The notes under the pieces were generated by a model. It ran no database searches, was not told the DNA's origin, and saw only the letters and a list, made by a program, of their open reading frames with translations. DNA of 7,610 nucleotides from Dehalococcoidia bacterium. Its GTDB lineage: Bacteria > Chloroflexota > Dehalococcoidia > GIF9 > AB-539-J10. The position numbers and the translations under genes are program-made. This document shows, piece by piece, positions 1 to 6,051 of this stretch. The stretch is taken from assembly GCA_003562555.1 (NCBI GenBank), contig PWUO01000010.1:1-7610 (forward strand). The letters run 5' to 3'. Each line of letters starts with the position of its first letter. The stretch's first letter is position 1.

Positions 1-497
1 TACTGTTCAACAACGCGGGTATCATCAGGCGCACGCCGGCGGTGGACCATGCGGATGAGATATGGGACCGGATAATCGAGACCAACCTGTCGTCCCACTT
101 CATCCTTGCCCGCGAGATAGGGCGCGACATGCTGTCGCGTGTCTACGGCAAGATAGTGTTCACGGCGTCCATGATGACGTTCCACGGCGGGATGAACATC
201 CCCAGCTACACGGCGAGCAAGGGCGCCATCGGACAACTCACCAAGGCGCTGGCCAATGAGTGGGCCGGCAGGGGCGTCAACGTGAATGCCATCGCCCCGG
301 GGTACATCGCCACGGAGATCAACCCCGAGTTGCGGGCGGACCCCCAGACGAACCGGTTCATCCTGGACCGGGTGCCTGCGGGCAGGTGGGGACTGCCGGA
401 GGACATGGCCGGTGCGGCCGTCTTCCTCGCATCCGATGCGTCATCCTACGTGCACGGCACGGTCCTGCCGGTCGACGGTGGCTGGCTGGGGAGGTAG
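1..497 (+). CDS. kduD: KduD-like short-chain dehydrogenase (5'-truncated by window edge)
   Basis: This is the C-terminal part of a classical short-chain dehydrogenase/reductase. The frame is open from base 3, so 164 residues are visible; roughly 90 N-terminal residues with the Rossmann glycine motif lie outside the window. Seen in order: the NNAG motif, immediately followed by IIRR; the catalytic Asn in ETNLSS; the catalytic Ser in FTASM; the YTASK catalytic pair; NVNAIAPGY; and a C-terminal VDGGW. The combination NNAGIIRR, ANEWA, ELRAD, DRVPAGRWGLP and DGGWLGR closely matches, from memory, 2-dehydro-3-deoxy-D-gluconate 5-dehydrogenase (KduD). That enzyme interconverts keto-deoxy sugar intermediates with NAD(H) in uronate (pectin or alginate) breakdown in the cytoplasm. 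The family is certain; substrate specificity is inferred from motif similarity, and other sugar or alcohol SDRs remain possible. The GTG at base 42 lies inside the gene and is not its start. GC is high: a hand count of 301-360 gives 39 of 60. Confidence 0.82.
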   Translation, partial: LFNNAGIIRRTPAVDHADEIWDRIIETNLSSHFILAREIGRDMLSRVYGKIVFTASMMTFHGGMNIPSYTASKGAIGQLTKALANEWAGRGVNVNAIAPGYIATEINPELRADPQTNRFILDRVPAGRWGLPEDMAGAAVFLASDASSYVHGTVLPVDGGWLGR

Positions 498-503
498 TGG
501 CCC

Positions 504-2933
504 TTACTCATGCAGGGTGTGCGTCCCGGGGCGCTCGGTACGGACCCACAACTCGCGTCCGTCAGTGACGAATTCTAGGGTGCCATGTTCAGCGGTTGTG
601 AGCACCTCTGCTCCTGTCGCAATGAGACGTTCCACGACCTCCTGGTGCGGATGCCCGTAACGGTTGTCCTCTCCGGCCGATATCACCGCCACTGCCGGGG
701 CCACTGCAGCCAGAAACTGCGCGGTCGACGAACTCGAGCTTCCGTGGTGAGCAACCTTGAGCACATCGCAGTCCAGAAGCGGCGACGAAGTGTGAACGAG
801 GAGTAGCTCCGTCTCGTGCATGATGTCTGCGGTGAACAGGAAAGACATCTCTCCGTACGAGATTCGTGCGACGATCCCATTGTTGTCGATATCATCGATG
901 GTCCCACTCAGGGGTTCTACCGTTGGATTCAGTACCTGGATGTGCACGCCGTCCTTAAGCAGCAGCTCCTGTCCCTTAATTACGCACACCGGGTCGACGG
1001 AAGCCTCCTGAACGCGCCTGTTCCACTCGTCCTGAATCACAGTGCTGGAATCGCCGCAAGACTCAAGGGCAACGCCCACCGTGAAGCGGTCAACCACATT
1101 GATCAGTCCACTGATGTGATCTGCGTGAGGATGAGTCGCAATTACTATATCGATCTTTCGGTTCCAGAACGGCACGTGGTTGTCAATGAGCGCCCCCGTA
1201 GTCCGTCCGTCGAGACCTCCATCTATGAGCACGGTCCGTCCGGTGGGAGAAACGATCAGCGCGGAGTCGCCCTGTCCCACGTCCAGGAAGATGACATGCA
1301 TCTTCCCGTCCGGGGAGGCCAGAACTGCGGACCAGATCAGCACGGCCATCAACAGGAGAGGGGGTAGTGCCCATCGTAGCCTGTGTGGAGAAGCGTCTTC
1401 GATGCCCTCTGACGTGGGACTCTGGTAAGTGCCGTGTGTCGATCGTGCCAGCCGTTGCCATATCACAGATGTTGCACACAGCATTGCGTAGTATCCCGCC
1501 AGAAGCCATCCCACATCTGCCCGATATTCAACCATGGCAAATGGCACCTGTGAGAATAGCTCAACGAGCTTCACAATACTGGTGAGGAAAAGCCAGGCGA
1601 CCCATGCGAAAGGCATTGCGAGCACGGTTGAGAACAGGGCGATTCCTCCTGCGATCGCGGCCGATCCCAATGCGATGGGTAACAACGGAATTGTCAGTAC
1701 CGACACCGGAATCCCGATCAGGGATACCTCTCCGAAAGTGAGTGCTGCCACGGGCCATATGGCGATGGTGGCTGCCAGCGTTGCCGACGTAATGTCTCTG
1801 ACCACATCGCTGCCTCCCACCGGTAATCGCATCCTGCGCTCACCCAGGGCTGCCAGCTCCGCCAGTCCAGCCTGGATCGGACGGTACAACAGGATGAGGC
1901 CGCTCATTGCGAGCACGCTTAACTGGAACGATGTCTGCCACATGAGTTGTGGGTCGATGCCGACCATGATGGCAGCAGCCAACGCGAGTGCCGTGGGTCC
2001 GTGTCGCTGCCGACCCGCCAACTCCGCTACCAGGAATGTGGTGGCCATGAGTGCCGCTCGTACTACCGGTGGCCTCAATCCTGTGAACACTGCATACGTC
2101 CACAGCGCGAGCAGTGCGAGCCAGACGTAGAGGTAATGGCGGCGACCAATCACTGCCAGCAGGATGGTCACCGCCGTGGCGACGAGAATGCCGAGGTGCA
2201 GTCCGGAGATGGCCAGTAGATGCGCAGTGCCGGTACGTACGAAGGCGTGGGAGAGTGAGTCCGATAGTCCGCCGCGCCTGCCCAGAAGTATGGATTGAGC
2301 CAGCGAGGCTTCCGGTTCGGGGAGGACGGACCCGATGGCCTTTCCCATCCTGCTGTTCAGCGCAAGGAGTCTGGCCCGGATGTCATTGTCTTCGGATTGG
2401 GTAACCTTCAAGGTTGCACAAAATGCCGTGGAGTAGATTCCTCTCAGGGCAAGATGCCCTGCGTAGTCGAACTCCCCCAGCTTCGGTGGAGTCTCAAGTG
2501 CCACGCGAAGCAGTACCGTATCGCCGTAGTGGAGCGGGCGTGGGTCGGACGTCGTGATCAGCACCTTTCCCTTCACTGGCAGCAACAACTCGTCTTTCTC
2601 CACACGGATGTGGTTTAACAGGACTTGTGTGTAGCTGCCGCCGTAATCCGGCTCTTCCGCCACAGTGGCGTGCAGGACTACCGCGCCTGATTCGTTGAAA
2701 TGTGAGATGAGATGTGCGCCTTCGACAGGCAGCGCCTGCTCCTGGCGGAGTGCGCCCAGGAGCGCACACACAATGGTGACGGTGACCAGTAGGACAACAG
2801 TAAGCCGAGTGCGGCGGGAGAGCAGAAAGGTGAACGCGAGCGGTGGACAGAGGAGTGCGAGCCAAAGGGGGTTCTGCGTGGCGTTCAGCGCCACACCGGT
2901 AATGAATGCACAGCTTCCGGCGAGTAACCACAT
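504..2933 (-). CDS. comEC: ComEC/Rec2 family DNA internalization channel protein
   Basis: This 809-residue polytopic membrane protein is the expected channel that moves single-stranded DNA across the cytoplasmic membrane during natural transformation. Domains: N-terminal hydrophobic helices (about 1-60) with the soluble DUF4131/OB-like segment (about 70-180); the multi-helix Competence domain (about 205-495), with the family signature HLLAISGLHLG at 238-248; one more hydrophobic helix (about 521-539); then a metallo-beta-lactamase-like domain (about 545-795). The latter keeps DVGQGD at 551-556, the full metal site HPHADH at 601-606, TAD at 701-703, AHHGS at 728-732 and GHPH at 760-763, so a nuclease-competent site looks intact. 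Length fits full three-domain ComEC. The ATG at 2931-2933 lies 11 bases after the comEA stop with no clear Shine-Dalgarno, suggesting translational coupling. The stop is 6 bases from the converging dehydrogenase stop. Function is inferred from family; competence itself cannot be read from the sequence. Confidence 0.96.
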   Translation of the reverse strand: MWLLAGSCAFITGVALNATQNPLWLALLCPPLAFTFLLSRRTRLTVVLLVTVTIVCALLGALRQEQALPVEGAHLISHFNESGAVVLHATVAEEPDYGGSYTQVLLNHIRVEKDELLLPVKGKVLITTSDPRPLHYGDTVLLRVALETPPKLGEFDYAGHLALRGIYSTAFCATLKVTQSEDNDIRARLLALNSRMGKAIGSVLPEPEASLAQSILLGRRGGLSDSLSHAFVRTGTAHLLAISGLHLGILVATAVTILLAVIGRRHYLYVWLALLALWTYAVFTGLRPPVVRAALMATTFLVAELAGRQRHGPTALALAAAIMVGIDPQLMWQTSFQLSVLAMSGLILLYRPIQAGLAELAALGERRMRLPVGGSDVVRDITSATLAATIAIWPVAALTFGEVSLIGIPVSVLTIPLLPIALGSAAIAGGIALFSTVLAMPFAWVAWLFLTSIVKLVELFSQVPFAMVEYRADVGWLLAGYYAMLCATSVIWQRLARSTHGTYQSPTSEGIEDASPHRLRWALPPLLLMAVLIWSAVLASPDGKMHVIFLDVGQGDSALIVSPTGRTVLIDGGLDGRTTGALIDNHVPFWNRKIDIVIATHPHADHISGLINVVDRFTVGVALESCGDSSTVIQDEWNRRVQEASVDPVCVIKGQELLLKDGVHIQVLNPTVEPLSGTIDDIDNNGIVARISYGEMSFLFTADIMHETELLLVHTSSPLLDCDVLKVAHHGSSSSSTAQFLAAVAPAVAVISAGEDNRYGHPHQEVVERLIATGAEVLTTAEHGTLEFVTDGRELWVRTERPGTHTLHE

Positions 2934-2944
2934 ACCCGAAGTCG

Positions 2945-3454
2945 TCAGAGTGTCACGGTGACGAACTCCTTCAATCCTTCATACGTGGCGGTTCCAATGC
3001 CGGGAACGAGGGTCAGTTCCGCGGTACTATTGAACGGGCCGCGCTGCATCCGGTGTTCCACTATCGCCTGTGCCCGCTCGGGTCCGATGCCTGGGAGCGC
3101 CTCCAGCAGCCACGGGTCCGCGTGATTGAGGTCGATCCTCTGCGGAGTGCGCTGTCCTGGCGCATCATCTATGATGATGTCGATTCGGGAGGCTGATCCG
3201 TCGCTTCTCGCGTGTACCAGTTCGAGTATGTCTCCAAGGGAGCTCGATTCGAGCAGCGTGTAGATTCCCGGGTGTGAGACCGCTCCAGATACGTAGACGT
3301 GAAGTTGAGCAGGTGCCATCTGAGGGGATGCGGGAAGTGCCACGGGAGCGAACCGTTCCGGGCGCAGGTGAGGAATGAGACTGGAGAGGCCGACGACTAT
3401 CGCCACTATGGTAGCCAGAATGATGGCCTGGGTTGCTACATCCCGCTTGTTCAC
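2945..3454 (-). CDS. comEA: ComEA family DNA-binding competence protein (SLBB + helix-hairpin-helix)
   Basis: This 169-residue protein would bind incoming double-stranded DNA at the outer face of the membrane and hand it to ComEC. Residues 9-28 form a single hydrophobic anchor. Residues 51 to about 97 look like an SLBB (soluble-ligand-binding beta-grasp) domain, starting LHVYVSGAVSHPG. Residues 106-167 are the paired helix-hairpin-helix DNA-binding region: IDLNHAD at 107-113, LPGIG at 120-124 and VPGIG at 150-154. The start is a GTG at 3452-3454 with an AAGAAGG-like ribosome site about 11 bases upstream. I saw no better in-frame start; a nearby upstream ATG is in another frame and stops at the TGA overlapping this GTG. 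It sits 11 bases upstream of comEC in the same direction, an operon common in transformable bacteria. The SLBB domain and anchor separate it from the short periplasmic proteobacterial type. Confidence 0.94.
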   Translation of the reverse strand: MNKRDVATQAIILATIVAIVVGLSSLIPHLRPERFAPVALPASPQMAPAQLHVYVSGAVSHPGIYTLLESSSLGDILELVHARSDGSASRIDIIIDDAPGQRTPQRIDLNHADPWLLEALPGIGPERAQAIVEHRMQRGPFNSTAELTLVPGIGTATYEGLKEFVTVTL

Positions 3455-3489
3455 CGGCCGCCGGCCTTCTTCATATTCTCCCGGTGCGG

Positions 3490-3495
3490 TAGAAT
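3490..3495 (+). promoter_or_regulatory. Candidate -10 element for smpB (possible leaderless start)
   Basis: TAGAAT matches the TANNNT core of a -10 box and ends 6 bases before the smpB ATG. Transcription would be expected to begin at about 3502, the A of that ATG. No Shine-Dalgarno is visible in front of smpB, which fits a leaderless message. No good -35 is visible at the usual distance (TTCTTC at 3467-3472 is weak). Only 47 bases separate the comEA and smpB starts, so any smpB promoter must lie here or inside comEA. Confidence 0.4.
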
Positions 3496-3501
3496 GCGCG
3501 T

Positions 3502-3963
3502 ATGAGTGGCGAATCGCGCACTATCACTGTTAATCGCAAAGCATACCATGACTATGTTATCGGCGAAACCTATGAGGCCGGCCTCGCCCTCATGGGCTCC
3601 GAGATCAAGTCCATCCGGGCCGGTCGCGTGAACCTGAAGGACGCCTACGCCAGGGTAGAGGACGGCGAGGTCTGGCTGATGAACTCGCACATCTCTCCGT
3701 ACGATGCCGCCAGCTTTCACGGACATGAGCCGGGGCGACGGCGCAAGCTGCTGCTGCACCGCAAGGAGATCAGCGAGCTTGAGGTCCTGACGAAGCAGAA
3801 GAGTTTGACGCTGGTTCCCGTTCGGCTGTACATTAAGCGTGGCGTCGCTAAAGTGGCGCTGGCGGTTGGACGCGGCAAGAAGCAGTACGATAAGCGCGAA
3901 GCTATCGCACGGCGTGATGAGGAAAGGGAACTGGACCGCGTGGTGAAAGCGCGGAGGAGGTGA
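3502..3963 (+). CDS. smpB: SsrA-binding protein SmpB
   Basis: SmpB is the small cytoplasmic protein that binds the tRNA-like domain of tmRNA and brings it to stalled ribosomes for trans-translation. The 153 residues match the usual length of about 150-160. Seen: an N-terminal NRKAYHDY segment; the conserved GLALMGSEIKSIRAGRVNLKDAYARV block at about 27-52, split here between residues 27-45 and 46-52; the HISPYD motif near 63-68; HRKEI in the middle; GKKQYDKRE near 125-133; and a basic C-terminal tail ending KARRR, which in the family enters the ribosomal mRNA channel. The start is ATG at 3502; there is no Shine-Dalgarno, and a -10-like TAGAAT lies just upstream. The gene is followed 36 bases later by ssrA, its RNA partner, so co-transcription and processing of the RNA is likely. 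It diverges from comEA. Confidence 0.97.
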   Translation: MSGESRTITVNRKAYHDYVIGETYEAGLALMGSEIKSIRAGRVNLKDAYARVEDGEVWLMNSHISPYDAASFHGHEPGRRRKLLLHRKEISELEVLTKQKSLTLVPVRLYIKRGVAKVALAVGRGKKQYDKREAIARRDEERELDRVVKARRR

Positions 3964-3999
3964 GGTTCGCCGCCGACGGATATTGAGGCCGGTTGTATT

Positions 4000-4350
4000 G
4001 GGGGCGCGCGGGTTCGACAGGGAAGGGCCTACAGGATTGCAGGCTGAGGTGCCATCCACCTCACAAAACAGGTGGCAAAAAACAAACGAGAACGATCTAG
4101 TTCCCGTCGCGGCCTAACTAAGGCTGCGCGTTCACCCCGATCTCTTCCCGGTGGGTTGGGAGTGAGCGACGAAATGCCGGGATGCCCCGGGTGAAGTGCC
4201 GGCGAAGCCCGGGAAAGATGAGCCGGATGGCCTGGCCGGACTCGGTCGGTGGACGATGGTCAGGCGACAATATGGCGACCGACTAAGCCTGTAGCATATT
4301 CTGGCAACCTTTTTCTGGACGGGGAGTTCAACTCTCCCCCGCCTCCACCA
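4000..4350 (+). ncRNA. ssrA: tmRNA (transfer-messenger RNA)
   Basis: This is a one-piece tmRNA of about 351 nt. The 5' GGGGGCG (4000-4006) pairs with CGCCTCC (4340-4346), followed by encoded ACCA. The T-arm is GGGGAG-TTCAACT-CTCCCC at 4321-4339, and the upstream GACTAAGCCTGTAG is the typical end of the tmRNA body. GAGG (4046-4049) with CCTC (4059-4062), and TGCCA (4050-4054) with TGGCA (4073-4077), form a pseudoknot like PK1. A 7-bp stem, 4108-4114 with 4122-4128, holds TAACTAA in its loop, the classic hairpin carrying the tag stop codon. In the frame ending at TAA 4115-4117, the codons from 4076 read QKTNENDLVPVAA. The resume codon is not fixed by sequence; distance from the pseudoknot allows anything from 4076 to 4088. 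The alanine-identity G-U wobble is at the third acceptor pair (G4002-T4344). It lies 36 bases after smpB. Confidence 0.97.
4088..4117 (+). other. Proteolysis-tag reading frame of the tmRNA (minimum extent)
   Basis: The codons GAG AAC GAT CTA GTT CCC GTC followed by GCG GCC TAA encode ENDLVPVAA and a stop. The VAA ending is the usual protease-recognition type of end. The frame is fixed by the stop in the hairpin loop; the other two frames either stop early in TAG or give no such ending. Up to four more codons (QKTN, from 4076) may belong to the tag. The A-run at 4077-4082 precedes it. Confidence 0.7.
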
Positions 4351-4377
4351 ATGATCTGAAAGTGAGAGTGGTTGAAA

Positions 4378-4410
4378 ACAGGGGGCGCTCCGACACGGAG
4401 CGCCCCCTGT
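4378..4410. terminator. Perfect 15-bp hairpin terminator between convergent genes
   Basis: The arms at 4378-4392 and 4396-4410 are perfect reverse complements of 15 bases (core GGGGGCGCTCCG) around a 3-base ACA loop. It lies 27 bases after tmRNA and 16 bases after the stop of the converging PRC-barrel gene. On the minus strand the stem runs directly into TTTTC, giving a short U-tract; on the plus strand no U-tract follows. It probably serves both directions, with the better intrinsic signal for the minus-strand operon. Confidence 0.8.
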
Positions 4411-4426
4411 GCGTTGCTGCTGAGGG

Positions 4427-5254
4427 TCAGTAGACCCAGTAGGGTGGGCAACTGAAGCAGGCGTAGACCATCTCCAGCCATGCGGCGTGCTCCTCCTCGT
4501 CCGCGAGGTCGCTGAGGAACTTGTCCGGCCAGTCGTCCTTATTGATACCAGGTGCGTTCTCCAGCACCGACTTCGGTGCGTCCAGTTTCAGCTTGTGCGT
4601 CTCGGGCTGCCATGTCAGGATGCCGAAGGGCATCGCGATCCACTTATCGCTGAATCCGAGGATGCCGCCGAAGGAAACCACGACGTAGGCGATCTGGTCT
4701 GCGGCCATATCCAGGATGAACTCCTGCACCTGTCCGAGGTCCTCACCGGCGTCGTTGGTCACATCGTAGTACCTCAGGTGGCTCACCGGCAGGAAGTCCG
4801 CGAGTGCGGGCGCCTGTGGCCGCAGCTCGTCGCGTCGCGGGTGCACCCGGTACGGCGTGACGCTGTAGTAGGCACAGATGCTGTCCAGCCTCGCCATCGT
4901 CTCATCCACGTTCTCCAACTCGGCCAGAACCGTGTCGGGCCAGTCGGCCTTCGGTATGCTGGGCGCATCTGCCAGTTCCGTGGGCAGGACGGGCGTAGTG
5001 AAGCGGAGCTTCTCTGGATACCAGGTGAGGATCTCGGGTGGCATGGCCAGCCACCTGTCGTGAAGCCTGGCGATGCCCTCGGTGGACACAAGGTAGTAGG
5101 CCACGCGGCCGGAGCACATGTCCACGATGATCTGCTCCACCCGGCCCAGCAACTGTTCGTTGCCACCGATCACATCGTAGTGCTTGAGCCGCTTCGTGGG
5201 GATGAAATGGGTCTGCTTTCTCTTCTTAGCGTCAGTGGGTCGCTTCTCCGTCAT
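4427..5254 (-). CDS. Tandem PRC-barrel domain protein
   Basis: This 275-residue protein consists of two copies of one unit at about 19-137 and 156-274, in an exact 137-residue register with no net gap. Matching pairs include HYDV/YYDV (25-28, 162-165), IIVDM/FILDM (42-46, 179-183), RWLAMP/KWIAMP (67-72, 204-209), ILTWYPE/ILTWQPE (75-81, 212-218), DWPD (104-107, 241-244) and PYRV/PYWV (134-137, 271-274). Each has a PRC-type beta-barrel of about 70 residues plus a tail with DWPD and a PYxV end, a pattern I know from bacterial PRC-barrel proteins. PRC barrels occur in photosynthetic reaction centre H subunits, RimM and many stress or membrane-associated proteins of unknown role; none of those functions can be assigned here. 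The N-terminus is Lys/Arg-rich (residues 4-24) with no signal peptide or membrane helix. The ATG at 5252-5254 has a strong Shine-Dalgarno (GGGAGG, 6-base spacer). It lies 67 bases downstream of a small membrane-protein gene, probably in one operon. Confidence 0.88.
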   Translation of the reverse strand: MTEKRPTDAKKRKQTHFIPTKRLKHYDVIGGNEQLLGRVEQIIVDMCSGRVAYYLVSTEGIARLHDRWLAMPPEILTWYPEKLRFTTPVLPTELADAPSIPKADWPDTVLAELENVDETMARLDSICAYYSVTPYRVHPRRDELRPQAPALADFLPVSHLRYYDVTNDAGEDLGQVQEFILDMAADQIAYVVVSFGGILGFSDKWIAMPFGILTWQPETHKLKLDAPKSVLENAPGINKDDWPDKFLSDLADEEEHAAWLEMVYACFSCPPYWVY

Positions 5255-5260
5255 CTTCTT

Positions 5261-5266
5261 CCTCCC
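5261..5266 (-). promoter_or_regulatory. Ribosome binding site of the PRC-barrel gene
   Basis: Read on the minus strand this is GGGAGG, inside AGGGAGGAAG, 6 bases before the ATG. It fixes the start at 5254 and makes efficient translation likely. Confidence 0.75.
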
Positions 5267-5321
5267 TATTGACCATCACTCCAAGGCCATACGACCTGTG
5301 GATACTACAATCAGTGGGCTG

Positions 5322-5483
5322 CTAGAACGGCAACAAACCGCGTTGCCAGACCCATGCGAGCAGCAGAATCACGCCAACCACAAGCAGGATCAAGAGCAGC
5401 GGCCGTACGATGAAACGAAAAATCAGTCCGAGCAGAAACAGCACCACCAGAATCGCCCTGATGATAAGCAGTATGTCGATCAT
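5322..5483 (-). CDS. 53-residue two-helix small membrane protein
   Basis: The reading frame has 53 codons plus TAG. The protein starts MIDILLIIRAILVVLFLLGL and ends WVWQRGLLPF. It is almost wholly hydrophobic, with two likely membrane helices at about 3-22 and 28-46 separated by the basic turn FRFIVRP. A near-perfect Shine-Dalgarno, AAGGAGG, sits 5 bases before the ATG, far better than chance and the main reason to believe the frame. No alternative longer frame overlaps convincingly. It lies 67 bases upstream of the PRC-barrel gene in the same direction, so the two may be co-transcribed, with the small protein possibly anchoring or partnering the soluble PRC protein; that link is inference from position alone. 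I do not recognise a family. Two-helix hydrophobic peptides can also be toxins or lipid-membrane modulators. Confidence 0.78.
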   Translation of the reverse strand: MIDILLIIRAILVVLFLLGLIFRFIVRPLLLILLVVGVILLLAWVWQRGLLPF

Positions 5484-5488
5484 TGCAG

Positions 5489-5495
5489 CCTCCTT
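5489..5495 (-). promoter_or_regulatory. Strong Shine-Dalgarno of the small membrane protein gene
   Basis: Minus strand AAGGAGG with a 5-base spacer (CTGCA) to ATG at 5483. It is the best ribosome site in the window and decides that this 53-codon frame is a gene. Confidence 0.8.
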
Positions 5496-5537
5496 TTCCG
5501 TCTGCAGGCGGATAAGTTCTCACAGTCATCCTGCGGA

Positions 5538-5543
5538 ATTGTA
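5538..5543 (-). promoter_or_regulatory. Weak candidate -10 box for the small membrane protein / PRC-barrel operon
   Basis: Minus strand TACAAT (5 of 6 to TATAAT) lies 54 bases before the small gene's start, a sensible leader distance. No convincing -35 is present at 16-18 bases, so this is only a candidate. Confidence 0.25.
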
Positions 5544-5578
5544 CGCCAGTGGCAAGTCTGCGTCGTCTGGTGTGCGGA

Positions 5579-5592
5579 ACGGGGAGTTCAAC
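5579..5592 (+). repeat. 14-base direct copy of the tmRNA T-arm segment
   Basis: ACGGGGAGTTCAAC here is identical to 4319-4332 in the tmRNA T-arm (5' stem strand plus most of the loop), in the same orientation and 1260 bases away. The match stops before the acceptor strand and CCA. The 3' end of ssrA is a well-known target for integrases, so this could be a decayed attachment-site remnant; by length alone it could also be chance. Confidence 0.3.
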
Positions 5593-5951
5593 CCGCTGGT
5601 GGCGGCAGGAGCCTTTCGGCCGTGAGTTGGTTGCGACGCCTCCTCCCCTCGTTTGCCCTCCATCTCCGTGTGCCCCGCGCGATATTGAATCCTGCACTCA
5701 CCCAGGGGCAACGGTGTCACCATCCGTCGCGATAATGCGCGCAATAGTAGGGCGTGAGGCCGATGTTGTCAAATGGGCTGATCGAGGTGGCGCCGACCTG
5801 CAGCTGTGGAGTTGTAAAGCAGGTGGCCCCAACGTGAGGCGACGGCTCGGCCGGGAATTGTGCAGTGGCAGCCGCGTGAAAGGAGGCATGAAATAGTACC
5901 GGGACTTAGGGGCGAGGTTAGCTGTGATATGCATCCAAATTGAAGGCGTAT

Positions 5952-5981
5952 TTGCGGCAATGGTCGTAGACGAACTATCAT
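5952..5981 (+). promoter_or_regulatory. Candidate promoter of the glycosyltransferase operon
   Basis: TTGCGG (5952-5957) and TATCAT (5976-5981) are spaced by 18 bases; the -10 matches consensus at 5 of 6 positions and the -35 at 3 of 6. Further -10-like boxes follow (TACAAT 5990-5995, TATAGT 5999-6004), so the exact start is uncertain. Transcription from here would give a leader of about 100 bases that contains the inverted repeat at 6007-6051. Confidence 0.35.
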
Positions 5982-6006
5982 TGCGTGGATACAATATGTA
6001 TAGTAT

Positions 6007-6051
6007 GACTGTTTCGTGACTTCATGTATCGGGTGAGTCACGAAGTCAGTC
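6007..6051. repeat. Long imperfect inverted repeat in the operon leader
   Basis: TTCGTGACT (6013-6021) and AGTCACGAA (6036-6044) are perfect reverse complements around a 14-base loop. Outside them GACTG (6007-6011) pairs with CAGTC (6047-6051) across a one- to two-base bulge. A competing pairing, GACTTC (6018-6023) with GAAGTC (6042-6047), is also possible. It ends 37 bases before the glycosyltransferase start, is not GC-rich and has no U-tract, so an operator or leader RNA structure is more likely than a terminator. Confidence 0.55.

Noticed and set aside
845..860. Exact 16-base match ACATCTCTCCGTACGA between comEC (845-860) and smpB (3689-3704).
   Set aside because: It encodes the conserved HISPYD region of SmpB on one strand and a conserved SYGEMSF stretch of ComEC on the other. 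Both are explained by protein motifs, with no flanking similarity, so I treat it as coincidence.
816..1367. 183-codon plus-strand frame inside comEC.
   Set aside because: It is entirely antisense to the ComEC metallo-beta-lactamase domain, whose motifs are all intact on the minus strand, and it has no domain of its own.
3451..4059. 202-codon minus-strand frame opposite smpB and the 5' part of ssrA.
   Set aside because: It lies antisense to two certain genes, has no recognisable domain and ends in the gap before comEA; it is a shadow frame.
5530..5610. Possible tRNA suggested by a GTTCAAC T-loop-like string and a CAGTGGCAAG D-loop-like string.
   Set aside because: The acceptor, D and anticodon stems cannot be paired, and no CCA end is present in position.
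5549..5896. 115-codon plus-strand frame in the gap before the glycosyltransferase operon.
   Set aside because: No ribosome site, no domain, and low-complexity Arg/Pro/Ser-rich composition typical of non-coding GC-rich DNA.
5880..5897. AAGGAGG followed by ATG AAA TAG, a possible leader peptide.
   Set aside because: The spacing between ribosome site and ATG is one base and the frame has only two codons; it is too close and too short to be used.
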